Notes: generated from the sequence alone by a model not told the origin. Positions 45,416 to 56,167 are shown, counted from the stretch's first letter. The stretch: 64,000 bases of DNA from Mycolicibacterium arabiense (GCF_010731815.2 NZ_AP022592.1:62001-126000); one strand, 5' to 3'. Numbers and translations: made by a program.

Positions 45416-45828
45416 AGACGTACTTCCGTGAGCGCAGACGTCAACCCATACCGTCGTTGGGTGTCCTTCAATCAATCACCGCATTTCGTCGTGGCGGGCG
45501 TGAGCCGACCCCTCAACTTGCAGCTATTGATCCCATGAACACCTCGAATTCTCTTTCGTTCTGTGGCGCAGCTTGATTGGCTGGCTACCGGCCCACTAAC
45601 AGCAGATGACCATCCGCAGCATGATGACCGAGGAAGCGACATGAAGAAGATTGCCCGTCAACGAGCCCGGCTTCGGCTGGGTCAATCACATCAGCCAACC
45701 TCACGTCCACGTCCCCCACGTCGATACGACCGTCCATTACTGACGTAAGCCTGGCGTCTCAGCCGCGGTCGGCTTCTCGAAGTGGTAGACGGGCTCGCCG
45801 CGAGCGATTGAGGCCCGGACTGCCGCGT
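45416..45828. other. 413-base stretch without an assignable gene
   Basis: A plus-strand piece near 45655-45740 reads VNEPGFGWVNHISQPHVHVP, then HVDTTVHY, in protein-like composition, with a stop after it. It is probably the end of a lost gene that I cannot name. Nothing else was recognised. Confidence 0.4.
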
Positions 45829-47382
45829 TCAGCCCGTCTGGCCCAGCGGAAGGCAGGCGGTGAAGCGCGTGTCGCCGGGCCGCGACTGGACACCGAGCGT
45901 CCCACCGTGCAACCCCACGATCGTGCGCCAGGCCAGATCCAGGCCCATGCCGACCCCCTCACCGACCGGCTTGGTCGTGAAGAAGGGCAGGAACACCCGT
46001 TCCCGAATCGCCGCGTCGATACCCACCCCGGTGTCCTCGATCTCCACGCGGACGATTGCGGGGTCGACGAGCGCGGTGCGCACCGTGATGACGCCGGTAC
46101 CCGTCGGTGTGGCCCGGATGGCGTCGATGGCGTTGTCCACCAGGTTGGTCCACGCCTGGTTGAGTTCGCCGGCGTAACAGAGCATCGGTGGAATGTCGGC
46201 AGCGTAATCCCGGCGGACGACGATGCTTCCGCCCGTGGCGGCGGACATGACGGTCAGCGTGCTATCCAGCAGATCGTGCAGATCGCATACGGTGAGCGGT
46301 GATGCGTCGAGCTGGGAGTACTGCTGTGCCGATCCGACCAGCGCGCTGATCTCGGTGCTCGCACGGCCAGGTCACCGAACAGTAGGAGTTTGTCGATGCG
46401 TTCGGTCAACGCGGACACCACCGCCGACAGTTGGTCCGCGGCTTCCGATCCGGTCAGCGCGTCGGCCATGATCTGGAGCGCGGCCGGCGTGAGGCCACCG
46501 GCCGCAAGGGACGGCGCCCATGCCCACGTGTCCTCGACGCCATGGACAGTCAGCCACTGTTCGAAGTCCTCCTCCAGACGAACACGTTGAGAGGCCGAGA
46601 GCGGCGACTTCAGTACGTTGTCGACCGAGTCGACGACCTCGCATCGGAGTGCCTCGTACACCTGCGAAGCGACCGGCGGAAGCCGACGGTCGGTGCGGTA
46701 CTGGTGATCGTCGTGAAGACGCGTCCGGAGTTGCGCTGCGATGCGGACCATCGCCCCAGCCGGATTGTTCAGCCCGTGCATCAGTCCGGCGGTCAGTGTT
46801 CCGGCCGCTTGGATTCGACGCTGCTGATCAATGAGTTGATGAACGCCCTCGTGGTCGACGATCATGCCCTGTAACAGGTGCACGGCCATGGGATACCGCG
46901 CGCGGACGAACGCACCGAAGTGGTCGGCGGCGATCCGAACCATGCGGGTGGCTTGGTCGTACGCACCGAGAAGCCGTACCTGGCGGGAGGGTCGTCGATG
47001 AAGGAGGCGGTCGCGCCGCAATACGCGCCGCGGTGACCGGTCCGCATCGTTTGGACGTCTCGGTCCCGCATCGCTTGCTCAAGGCGAGTTCCCCCTCGAC
47101 CTAAACATAGAAATCGCGCGCGGGCTCGCCCTCGCTGATGAGCCGGCCCACCCCGTAGTCCACCAGCGAAGCCTGAGCCGCCACTGCTTCGAGATCGGCA
47201 TCCGTCAAGGCCTCGAAAAGAAACGGCGTCCGCAGCGTGGCCGGATTCAGCGGTGACTCCAACTCCACACGCGCCGGTTCCGTATCCGCGATCCTAACTC
47301 CGAATTGGGTTATATCGCCCATTCTGAGATAGCAGCCGCCGCGCGCCGCGGCGGTGCTTTCGGAAGCCTGCGACAAGGTCAC
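45829..47382 (-). pseudogene. Histidine kinase with cNMP-binding-like N-domain, several lesions
   Basis: In three frames one can follow a single ancestral protein. It begins with LFEALTDADLEAVAAQASLV and GEPARDFYV, the start of a cyclic-nucleotide-binding domain. Next are AGTLTAGLMHGLNNPAGAMV (H-box His) and FGDLAVR. After a frameshift near 46366 it reads STEISALVGSAQQYSQLD, then an intact ATPase domain: NQAWTNLVDNAIDAI, DTGVGIDAAIRERVF and GVGMGLDLAWRTIV. A TAG at about 47101 stops the N-domain, and a frame change follows it. Only the C-terminal ATPase piece (139 residues) is uninterrupted. It cannot make a full kinase. Confidence 0.8.
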
Positions 47383-47581
47383 GGTCGTGGAGCGCGACTC
47401 ACCATTCGACGACGACGCCGGGAAGCGAAGGGGTGTTCCCCACGGTGAGCAGCCGCACCTGCTCCTGGCTCACGGTGCACGGCTGTTGTCGGACATGTTT
47501 CCGGGGTTCGTCGACGGGTTCCTGGCGGCTGGTGTACCGGCGTGGACCGACGGCGACCTCACGACTCGGCGGGAGCCATGA
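47354..47581 (+). pseudogene. FAD-dependent monooxygenase N-terminal fragment
   Basis: The frame reads SEACDKVTVVERDSPFDD and RRGVPHGEQPHLLLAHGARL, ending LFPGFVD-like MFPGFVDGFLAAGVPAW. This is the region after the GxGxxG motif in squalene-epoxidase-like FAD monooxygenases. The Rossmann start and the C-terminal two thirds are absent. It overlaps the P450 fragment on the other strand. Confidence 0.6.
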
Positions 47582-47819
47582 TCGAGTGCGGTTCGTTCAA
47601 CCACAGCTCGCTGTCACGCTCGATGGCGAAGATGTCGGCGTGTTTGGTGACGGCCCAGAACGGCCGATAGGGGGCGTGGTCGACCCAGACGACGGGCGCG
47701 TACTCACGAAGCCACGCCAAAGCCTCGTTGAGACGGGCCTCGTCCACGTACGACTGCGGATTGGCGAGCAGTCCAGCCGCTTCCTCGACGATCAAGACAC
47801 CCACCTGAATCCTTCCCAC
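47559..47819 (-). pseudogene. Cytochrome P450 N-terminal fragment
   Basis: The 86-residue frame contains LLANPQSYVDEARLNEALAW, VVWVDHAPYRPFWAVTKHAD and FAIERDSELWLNEPHS, which matches the N-terminus of actinobacterial P450s of the CYP125/142 kind. The I-helix, ExxR and the haem Cys are missing. The sequence stops where the FAD-monooxygenase fragment begins, marking a rearrangement joint. Confidence 0.75.
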
Positions 47820-48142
47820 GGTCGTCCCGAGTCCAACACGGACGTGAGTTCGTCGGGACGAAATATGCTGTACTAGTTGAGCTTAAGGTGCGAAGTCGCC
47901 GTGTTCATTAACAGCCTCGATCGGTCCTATCGATGGCATGAGCGATGCACGAGGTGCGATCGAGACACCGTAGAGGGGGTGCCGGCACCCGCGTGCGCAG
48001 GGCTGAGCGGACCGATAGACGAGCCGACACAGTCGCATTCGCAGGGTTGCCGTAGCCGGCGCGGCCGTGGTGGCACCATTCCGGACTGAGGACACCCCAC
48101 CTGAAGCCACGCGAGCATCGCCCGTACGAATAGGAGACTCCG
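47820..48142. other. 323-base stretch without a gene
   Basis: No frame with a family signature was seen on either strand. Its right end holds the ribosome site TAGGAGA that precedes the GTG of the methyltransferase gene. Confidence 0.5.
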
Positions 48143-49190
48143 GTGAGCGAGAAGCCGTGTAACGCGCGCTCGTCTACTGCGGCGACGCGCGCGGAACACG
48201 ATGCCGTATACCGAATCATCATGGCGTATTGAGGAAGTCAGGTGGCCCGCGTTGTCCGAGCTGGATGTAGCCGAGCACCTGAGAGCAGACGCGTTGTCCA
48301 GCAGTGATATCGCCTCCAGGATGAACATCGACCCGTCGATGACGCACCGCCTGTTGCGGGCGGCCGCATTGGGCTTCGTGGTCTTCAATCCGGAAACCTC
48401 CCGGTTCGCTCGGACCGCCATGCTCGATGTCCTCGACGGCGAATCACCTCTTTCGTTGAAGCACTATGCACAGACCGCAGGCAGCGAAGTGTCCTGGATG
48501 CCCGGTATGCGTATGACAGACACCGTGCGGGCCGGCCGCGATCACACTCAGGACGTTCTCGGCTGTTCGCCGTTCGAGTTCTTCGCCGAGGACGACTCAG
48601 CAGCGCGGGTGTTCAGTCTCGCGATGACCGAGATCTCCACACCCGTGATTGCCGAGGCGGTTCTCGCGATCGAGCCTGACGGGGCTCGGACCGTCGTGGA
48701 CGTCGGTGGGGCCGACGGAGCATTCGTTGCCCACCTGCTGAAGATGCACAATCAGCTCAGCGGTGTGGTCTTGGATCTGCCCCAGGCGATGTCGGGAGTC
48801 GAATCCGAATCACGCCGCCGTAGTCTGCAGGACCGCATTACGGGGGTCGCTGGTGACTTCTTCCGCGAAATCCCGTCCGCGGATATCTATCTCCTGAAGT
48901 TCATTCTCCATGATTGGGATGACGAGTCGTGCAGACAAATCCTGACCAACGTCCATACCTCCATGGGCCCTCGAGCCCGTCTCTTCGTCGTGGATATGAC
49001 CACCGACGACGGGTCAGTCGAAGCTGCCATGATGGACATGGGCATGATGGCGGCGTTCACCGGGCAGGAGCGCAACACCGATCACCTGCGATCCCTCCTA
49101 GCTTCCGCGGGACTGCGCACCGTCCGCACGTCCCGTCTGCATCAGCCTTACATCGTGATCGAGGCCATGCCGCTTGATGTTGAACCCTGA
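48143..49190 (+). pseudogene. SAM-dependent O-methyltransferase with a damaged 5' end
   Basis: From a GTG at 48143, with TAGGAGA upstream, the frame reads VSEKPCNARSSTAATRAEHD and on to IIMAY, where a TGA at 48230 replaces the Trp expected in MAYWGSQVARV. A one-base loss near 48251 then shifts into the long frame LSELDVAEHLRADALSS. The remainder is intact: plant-type O-methyltransferase dimerisation/HTH region (SSSDIASRMNIDPSMTHRLL), SAM motif TVVDVGGADGAFV and FILHDWDDESC. Re-initiation at the ATG at 48201 could still give a 329-residue protein lacking the first helices. Function is therefore doubtful rather than excluded. Confidence 0.65.
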
Positions 49191-49253
49191 GTCGCTGCAG
49201 GCGCTTTCAGCATCGGATCTCAAAGCATCCGACCTTCGAGAGGAAGTTGGCGA

Positions 49254-50493
49254 GTGACATTGCCAGAACAGCGTGTGATTCGACCGCTCGGGGCCCTCGA
49301 GCGACTCTTCTACCGCTATTCCGAGGCACATCCCGTGCACTTCACATTGGCCGCGGAGTTCGCCTTCGAGATACCGGCTGAGCAATTGCGTCACGCCCTG
49401 GCAAAGGTTGCGCAGCGCCATGCTCTGCTGCAGGTACGTGTCGGCGAGGCTTCTCAGGATGGACCGATCTTCCTGCATGATTCGCAGGTCGTCGGGCTTC
49501 CGTTGTCCGTCTCGGATGCTGATCCCCGGGAGTGGCCCTTCGTCGCCGCCGAGGAGCTCGCTGCACCGTTCGATCGTCAGACTGCGCCCCTTGCGCGTGC
49601 CATTCTGCTACGCAGAAGGCGGCACAGTGTGGTGCTACTCACCCTTGACCACACGGTGGCCGATGGGATCTCGGCAGCACTAGTACTGCGCGATCTCATT
49701 CTGGCGCTCAACGGTATTGGACTGAACACACTGCCGCCGCCGCCATCCCAGGAATCGATGCTCGCTCGCCACTGCGCCGCTGTCGACAGCGGCTACGACG
49801 ACGCCGCGGAGTCGCCAGCGCAGGATGCCCGCATGAACCGCGTGAGTAGCGTCCGGCCGTTCGACGGCGTCACGCCTCACGTGGCCACCGCTTCCCTAAC
49901 GGAGAACGCCACCGCGCAATTGGTCTCGCGGGCGCGCGCCCAACGCAGTACGGTCCACTCGGCGCTGGTCTCGGCCACCGCCAGGGTTCGGCGGCAGATC
50001 TCGCGACGGCTTCACACGTGTAGTGTCGCCGATCAACTTCCGGTCCTTGATCGGAGAGCCCGAGAGTTGCGCCGATTACTTCATGTCGATGCGGACCGGG
50101 GTGGATGCTGACGACGGCGCCACGTTCTGGGAGCACGCCCGAATGATCAACCACCAACTCCGGCAACAGCGCTCTCGGGAAGGCATCCTGACCGCATCTC
50201 GGATGGTCGAGGCGGCGATCACGCCTGACGCCGACTCCGACTCAGCGAAGCGATTCCTCATTGCGGGGCTCAGCAACGACCTCTCGGTCACCAACCTCGG
50301 TGTCCGCCTCGTACCGAGTCACTGCAGGCTTACACCCAGCGCGCTCTGGGGGCCGGTTCAGTTGACTCAGGTGGCCGAAGAGACAGTCACCGGTGTGATC
50401 ACCTACGGAGGTCGGATGCGTTTGACCAAAACCGGTTACATGACAACCGACGGCTTCCTCGCGACCCTGGTGGATACGCTGCAACGGTGCTGA
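49254..50493 (+). pseudogene. Condensation-domain/PapA-like acyltransferase, frameshifted
   Basis: The N-terminal half (RPLGALERLFYRYSEAHPVH, then LLTLDHTVADGISAALVLRD) has the HxxxDG active-site motif of NRPS-condensation/PapA acyltransferases. Near 50002 one base is missing: after VRRQIS the sequence DGFTRVVSPINFRSLIGE continues in another frame to 50493 (SNDLSVTNLGVRL, the DFGWG-like region is weak). Neither half alone is a complete enzyme. It sits between the O-methyltransferase and the carboxylic acid reductase, suggesting a former lipid or peptide tailoring locus. Confidence 0.7.
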
Positions 50494-50735
50494 CATGCCG
50501 CCGCCCGTGAATAATCATCGCGTACCGACGTGGCGCTTTCGCGGCATATTCGGAGCCTCGCCCTGACGGTCGAAAGCGCGATCGATGGTCGACATAACCC
50601 CGAGCGATACCCGCATCTCAGTCAGGACCGGTAGGACTTATGCGGGTGCTGCGAGTTCGGACAGTACCGCCCCGCTCGGTCGGCGCGGTAGTGCCGATGC
50701 CCGATCGTCGACGACCTACCAGAGGGGACCGCACG

Positions 50736-53700
50736 ATGTCGAAGGCATCTGCTGCTGCTCGACCGCTTGACATCGGGGTGTCGCAAGAGGACCGGCTCCG
50801 GCACCGAGTCGACCGCCTTCTGGCCTGTGACCTCGAGTTCGCCGCGGCCCGGCCGGATGACGCCGTCCAGCAGGAGCTCTTACGGCCGGATGTTCGTCTC
50901 TTCGATGTCGTACGCACGGTTGCACATCGGTACGCGAGCCGTCCCGCACTGGCGCAACGAGCCACGAGGCTGACGACCGACGGGTCGGGGAACACCGTCG
51001 CCGAACTACGGCCGTCGTTCGCGACGATCAGTTACCGCGAGCTCTGGCGGCGGGTGGAAGCGATGATCAGCTCCCTCACCAGCGGGCCCGCACCGCTGAA
51101 CCCCGGTGACCGCGTCGTGATCCTCGGTTTCTCCGGAATCGATTACACGGTGATCGACCTCGCCGCAACGCTGGCTGGGGCACTGGTCGTACCGCTGCAG
51201 AGCGGAGTTGCAACTGAGCAACTGAGTGCCTTGGCGGACGAGACCCAACCAGTGCTGATCTTCACCGACGTCGACCTGATCGAGAAGGCCGTCGACCTCG
51301 CTCTGGTAGCACACGCACCTCCTCGCATCATCGCGTTCGGTTACGACGAGCGCGTCTCAGCACACCGCGAGAGTCTCGACGCCGCGCGGGTGCGCGCATC
51401 CGGGGAGCGGTGCGATCTCGTGGTCGAGCCGCTCGGCGACTTCAGCGCTCGCGGATCACGATTCAGGGCGCCGAACAGGCCGGACGGTGACCTGGACGCA
51501 CCGGCCCTGCTGATCTACTCATCGGGTTCGACTGGAACGCCCAAGGGGGCGACGATCTCGGAGCGGGCCGTCGTCGGCTTCTGGAAGTCGTTGTCCAGCG
51601 GGGCGTTCGGGGATGCGGCCCGGTACCCCGCCATATCTCTGTGTGCTCTTCCGTTGAGTCACGCGGCCGGGCGCATCTCCGTCGCCATGGCACTGTGGTC
51701 CGGCGGCACCGCGTACTTCACCACCAACGGCGACCGTCCGGCTCTCATGGACGACATCGCGCTCGTCAGGCCCACCCATCTGCACCTCGTTCCGCGCATG
51801 TGGGAGATCGTCCACCACGAGGTCCAGATCGTTGTCGAGCGGCTTCTCGCCGAAGGTGGCGGCGCCCACACCTCCTCGAGTGACATCCGCTCCACGATCG
51901 AGGAGCAGCTGTGCGAGTCGATGATCGGCGGACGTCAGATCCTCGCCGTGGTCACGGGCGCGCCGATATCGACGGAGCTGAAGCACTGGGTGCAGTCCTT
52001 CTTGGATGTGCCCTTGATCGACCTGTACGGCTCAACAGAGGCGGGCATGATCTCCATCAACGGACGCATCGTCCGACCGCCGGTCACCGAATACCGCCTC
52101 GCCGACGTTCCCGATCTGGGCTATTACTCGACTGATGAGCCGCATCCGCGCGGCGAACTCCTCATCAAATCCGGAGGCCTGTTCGGTGGTTACTACCGGC
52201 GACCCGATGTGACGTCCTCGGTGATCGACGCCGACGGCTGGTACCACACCGGCGACATCGTGGCGCAAATCGGGCCGGACCACGTCGCCTACGTGGACCG
52301 AACGAGTAACGTGCTCAAGCTGTCCCAGGGCGAGTTCGTCGCTGCGGCGACCCTGGAGGGTGCATATGTCAGCCACCCCATGATCGGTCAGATCTACGTC
52401 TACGGCTCGAGCACCCGCTCGTATCTGCTGGCCGTCATCGTGCCCACCGCCATCGCCCTGGCTCGTTCCAAGGGAGACCGGAGCCTGCTGCGGTCGCTGC
52501 TCACCGAGGCGCTCAGGGAGACGGCACGCCACAACGCTCTGCGCGCGTACGAGGTGCCCGGCGACTTCCTCATCGAGGAGCTACCCTTCGCTCTGGCGAA
52601 CGGACTGCTCACCGGACCGGGGAAGCCGGCGAGGGCGGCGTTGAAGCGCCGGTACGGGAAAGTGCTCGAGGAGTTGTACGCCGCGAATGACGAATCCCTT
52701 GGGCAACGTCGCCGTGCACTGGCGGAGAACCGAGACTCGAAATCGACCCGCGAAACGGTCCGCGACGCCGCACTCGTCGTGACCGGATCCCCGGAAGCCG
52801 ACCTGCCTGCCGATTCTCGTTTCGCGGACATCGGCGGTGACTCGCTGTCCGCGGTGACCTTCCGCAACGCCCTCCGTGATCTCTTCGGTGTCGAGATCCC
52901 GGTGAGTGAAATCCTGAGCCCCGTCACCGATCTGAGCGTGATCGCCGACCGGGTGGACGCACACCGGCGGAGTGACTCGGTGAGGCCCACCTTCGCCTCC
53001 GTGCACGGAGCGAATGCGCGTGAGGTCAGGGCTCGGGACCTCGCCCTCGACGCGTTCATCGACGCGCCGACGCTGCACGCCGGACCGTCGCTCCCCGTGA
53101 CACTGACGGGCTCGACGGTGCTGTTGACGGGTGCCACCGGATTCCTCGGCCGCCACGTCGCGCTGCGATACCTCGAGACCGCCGGCTGGCCTGTGGCCAA
53201 ACTGATCTGCTTGATCCGCGGTCGCGACGACGCCGATGCCGCGGCGCGCCTGGACCGAAGCTTCGAGGGCGGTGACCCATTCGTATACGGTAGGTACCTG
53301 ACCCTGGCGGACACGCGCCTCGAGGTCGTCGCCGGCGACATGACGGAGTTCCGCCTCGGTCTCGACGACCGCACGTGGCAACGCCTCGCCGCCACCGTCG
53401 ACGTCATCGTGGACACCGCGGCCCTCGTCAATCACGTGCTGCCCTATGACGAACTGTTCGACGTCAACGTCGGCGGCGCCGCCGAACTGATTCGACTGGC
53501 GATGACCACCATGAGGAAACCGATCAAGTACGTGTCGACGATCGCAGTCGGGGATCAGATATCACCACCGGAGTTCACCGAGTGTGCCGACGTGCGTGCA
53601 ATGAGCCCCATCCGCAGGGTCGGCGACGAGTACGCCAACGGCTACGCGAACAGCAAGTGGGCCGCCGAAGTGCTGTTGCGCCAGGCACACGAGCGGTGCG

Positions 53701-54302
53701 GCATTCCCGTTACGGTCTTCCGGTGCGACATGATCCTCGCTGACGTCGGCCTAGTCGGGGGTCTCAATCTGCCGGACATGTTCACCAGGTTCGTCTTCAG
53801 CGTCCTGGCGACCGGCATGGCTCCGGATTCCTTCTACACCAGCTTGGCCGACGGGCAGAACGCAGCGCACTACGACGCCCTGCCGGTCACGTTCGTCGCC
53901 GAGGCGATCACGGGGCTCGCCGCGGCGTCCGATCCCAGCGCCCACGTGACCTATCACGTGGCCAATCCGCATTCCGACGGGATCGGCATGGACACGTTCG
54001 TCGACTGGCTGATCGAGGACGGGCACGCCATCACCCGCGTCGGGCCCTACGCGGAGTGGCTGCGCCGCTTCGAAACCGCGCTGCGCGCACTGCCCGATGA
54101 GCAGCGGAGACTGTCGCTGTTACCGCTTCTGCACGACTACCGCCGACCCAGGCGACCCGACGAGGGATCCGCTGTGCCCGTCGATCGGTTCCGGGCCGCC
54201 GTCGGACACGCGGGTCTCGGCGAGCGCGGCGAAATTCCCCACATCCAGCCGAGCTCCGTCCGTCTCTACGCCGCCGAACTGAAGCGCATCGGATTGCTGT
54301 GA
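50736..54302 (+). CDS. car: Carboxylic acid reductase
   Basis: The ATG at 50736 follows AGAGGGGA. The 1188-residue protein has all three CAR modules. The adenylation domain (about 30-640) carries LLIYSSGSTGTPKGATISE, IDLYGSTEAG and GWYHTGDIV. The carrier domain carries FADIGGDSLSAVTF, whose Ser (about 702) takes phosphopantetheine. The NADPH-dependent reductase domain has VLLTGATGFLGRHVALRYL (about 798) and YANGYANSKWAAEVLL. It reduces carboxylic acids to aldehydes with ATP and NADPH after activation by a phosphopantetheinyl transferase, which is not in the window. It is intact, although the two genes before it are broken. Confidence 0.95.
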   Translation: MSKASAAARPLDIGVSQEDRLRHRVDRLLACDLEFAAARPDDAVQQELLRPDVRLFDVVRTVAHRYASRPALAQRATRLTTDGSGNTVAELRPSFATISYRELWRRVEAMISSLTSGPAPLNPGDRVVILGFSGIDYTVIDLAATLAGALVVPLQSGVATEQLSALADETQPVLIFTDVDLIEKAVDLALVAHAPPRIIAFGYDERVSAHRESLDAARVRASGERCDLVVEPLGDFSARGSRFRAPNRPDGDLDAPALLIYSSGSTGTPKGATISERAVVGFWKSLSSGAFGDAARYPAISLCALPLSHAAGRISVAMALWSGGTAYFTTNGDRPALMDDIALVRPTHLHLVPRMWEIVHHEVQIVVERLLAEGGGAHTSSSDIRSTIEEQLCESMIGGRQILAVVTGAPISTELKHWVQSFLDVPLIDLYGSTEAGMISINGRIVRPPVTEYRLADVPDLGYYSTDEPHPRGELLIKSGGLFGGYYRRPDVTSSVIDADGWYHTGDIVAQIGPDHVAYVDRTSNVLKLSQGEFVAAATLEGAYVSHPMIGQIYVYGSSTRSYLLAVIVPTAIALARSKGDRSLLRSLLTEALRETARHNALRAYEVPGDFLIEELPFALANGLLTGPGKPARAALKRRYGKVLEELYAANDESLGQRRRALAENRDSKSTRETVRDAALVVTGSPEADLPADSRFADIGGDSLSAVTFRNALRDLFGVEIPVSEILSPVTDLSVIADRVDAHRRSDSVRPTFASVHGANAREVRARDLALDAFIDAPTLHAGPSLPVTLTGSTVLLTGATGFLGRHVALRYLETAGWPVAKLICLIRGRDDADAAARLDRSFEGGDPFVYGRYLTLADTRLEVVAGDMTEFRLGLDDRTWQRLAATVDVIVDTAALVNHVLPYDELFDVNVGGAAELIRLAMTTMRKPIKYVSTIAVGDQISPPEFTECADVRAMSPIRRVGDEYANGYANSKWAAEVLLRQAHERCGIPVTVFRCDMILADVGLVGGLNLPDMFTRFVFSVLATGMAPDSFYTSLADGQNAAHYDALPVTFVAEAITGLAAASDPSAHVTYHVANPHSDGIGMDTFVDWLIEDGHAITRVGPYAEWLRRFETALRALPDEQRRLSLLPLLHDYRRPRRPDEGSAVPVDRFRAAVGHAGLGERGEIPHIQPSSVRLYAAELKRIGLL

Positions 54303-54405
54303 CTACCGACCACGGACAACCGATGTCAACCGAAGTAATCGGCGGCGTCGATTTCGCGAACCACGTTGGCTAGACCGTGATTCCGTCGACGAATACGGTC
54401 GCACC

Positions 54406-55362
54406 GTGACGATTCAAATGGGACTTCAGATACCCAACTTCTCCTACGGCACCGGCGTCGAGAACATCTTCCCGTCGGTGGTCGCGCAGACACGAGAAGC
54501 CGAGGATGCCGGATTCGACTCCGTGTTCTTGATGGATCACTTCTACCAGCTGCCCATGCTGGGCAGCCTGAACGAACCCATGCTCGAGGCGTACACGACG
54601 TTGGCGGCGTTGGCCGGCGCCACCACGCGGATTCAACTGGGCACGTTGGTCACTGGGATCACCTACCGCAATCCCGCACTGCTGGCCAAGATCATCACCA
54701 CTCTCGACGTGGTGAGCGCGGGACGCGCCATTCTCGGCACGGGCGCGGGCTGGTTCGAGGCGGAGCACACCGCGTATGGATTCGAGTACGGCACGTTCAC
54801 CGATCGCTTCGAGCGTCTAACGGAGGCGCTCGCGCTCATCGCGCCGATGATCCGCGGCGAGGAAGCCGCTCTGCAGGGCAAGTGGTATCGAGCCGATTCC
54901 GCGTTCACCGAGCCGCGCTACCGCGGCGACATCCCGGTCATGTTGGGCGGTAGTGGGGAGCGCAAGACGTTCCGTCTTGCCGCCCGCTACGCCGACCACC
55001 TCAACATCATGGCGCCATTCAGTGAACTCAAAGCCAAGCGCGAAGTTCTGGCGCGCCGTTGCGAGGAGATCGACCGCGATCCGGCGACCTTGCAGACCAG
55101 CGCGTTGGTCATCGTCAACGTTGACGAAACGGCCTCTGCCCCTGAGGGTATGGAGGAGGTCGCCGTCTTCGGAAGCGCTCCGCAGATCGCTGAGCAATTG
55201 AAGAAGCGGGTTTTCGACGCCGGCATCGACTCGGTCATCGTGAACCTACCCCTGCACGGTCATACCCCCGGGCTCATCACCGAGGTCGGGAAGGCGATCC
55301 ACGAGGTACTCCCCCACCGCGTCATCCCCGAGTGGACCCGTACGGCGCTGCCCGAGGTCTAG
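54406..55362 (+). CDS. F420-dependent LLM-class oxidoreductase
   Basis: The 318-residue protein belongs to the luciferase-like monooxygenase family of the mycobacterial F420 type: MGLQIPNFSYG, REAEDAGFDSVFLMDHFYQL, RIQLGTLVTGITYRNPALLAK, GRAILGTGAGWFEAEH and IPVMLGGSGERKTFRLAARY. The start is a GTG at 54406, with an ATG 12 bases on as alternative. Members use F420H2 (or FMN) to reduce or oxidise small organic compounds. It follows the CAR gene by 103 bases on the same strand. Confidence 0.85.
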   Translation: MTIQMGLQIPNFSYGTGVENIFPSVVAQTREAEDAGFDSVFLMDHFYQLPMLGSLNEPMLEAYTTLAALAGATTRIQLGTLVTGITYRNPALLAKIITTLDVVSAGRAILGTGAGWFEAEHTAYGFEYGTFTDRFERLTEALALIAPMIRGEEAALQGKWYRADSAFTEPRYRGDIPVMLGGSGERKTFRLAARYADHLNIMAPFSELKAKREVLARRCEEIDRDPATLQTSALVIVNVDETASAPEGMEEVAVFGSAPQIAEQLKKRVFDAGIDSVIVNLPLHGHTPGLITEVGKAIHEVLPHRVIPEWTRTALPEV

Positions 55363-55366
55363 CCCA

Positions 55367-56167
55367 TCAGCCCTTGAAGTACACGATCTGATGGGTGGTG
55401 GCCAGTAGTGCCCCGCCGCGACTCCACATCGTTGCACTCTGGTCGAAGTAACCGCCGCCGAAGTGATTGGCCCGCGCGCGACCCAGGACGAAGTCCTCCC
55501 CCACGATCCGCAACTGCCGGTGGTCGGCGTGAAAGTAGATGGTCAGCGAGATGGTCCCGGCCGGGACGAATCCGCCGCGGCGAAGGAACACCCGTGGGAA
55601 GAACACGTCGCACAGGCCGGTCAACGCAGCATGATCCAGTGTGCGTGCGGGATCGTCGCGCACCCAGAGCGTCGTCGTCGATTCCGCACGAGCTTGACTT
55701 GCGTCGGCCGGAGCGGCGCCATCGACGATGCGCATGTCGTAGTTGCGCAGCCAGGGGGCGAACTCCGAAGGCTTCTGCGGGCCGGTCTGCTCCGGCGTCG
55801 GTGCCACCGGAGCCTCGGCCTCGGTGTCGGACCAGGAGTCGCGCCGGGTGCCGAACAACGCCGTGGCCGTCGTCTTGGTCTCGCCGACCTGACGAAGTCG
55901 AGCGATCCAGTGCTGGTTCGAGCGATTGCTCCGCGCCGGCTCCGTGACGATTTCGAACTCGCCATCACCGATCGGTGCTGCGAAGTTGACCGTCAACGCC
56001 ACCGGTTCGCCTACGCGCTCCGGCTGCACCTCCAACGCGCGCAAGATCGTCGCCGCGGTGATCCCCCCGAACGGCCCGACCATGTTGGCCCACTGAGGTT
56101 CGGTGTGACCGCGTACGAGGCCCGCCGCGATCGGCTCCAGCTCGGTCGCCGTGTCGAAGGGATGCAA
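55367..56167 (-). CDS. Acyl-CoA thioesterase-like protein (tandem hotdog)
   Basis: The ~266-residue product has a TesB-like double-hotdog pattern: WANMVGPFGGITAATILRAL (first hotdog helix), NFAAPIGDGEFEIVTEP, HWIARLRQVGETKTTATALF, and a second unit with DVFFPRVFLRRGGFVPAGTI and LGRARANHFGGGYFDQSATM. It should hydrolyse acyl-CoA. No ATG or GTG fits the 5' end. A TTG at 56167, 12 bases after the LysR stop, is my best start. It follows the LysR gene on the same strand. Confidence 0.75.
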   Translation of the reverse strand: MHPFDTATELEPIAAGLVRGHTEPQWANMVGPFGGITAATILRALEVQPERVGEPVALTVNFAAPIGDGEFEIVTEPARSNRSNQHWIARLRQVGETKTTATALFGTRRDSWSDTEAEAPVAPTPEQTGPQKPSEFAPWLRNYDMRIVDGAAPADASQARAESTTTLWVRDDPARTLDHAALTGLCDVFFPRVFLRRGGFVPAGTISLTIYFHADHRQLRIVGEDFVLGRARANHFGGGYFDQSATMWSRGGALLATTHQIVYFKG

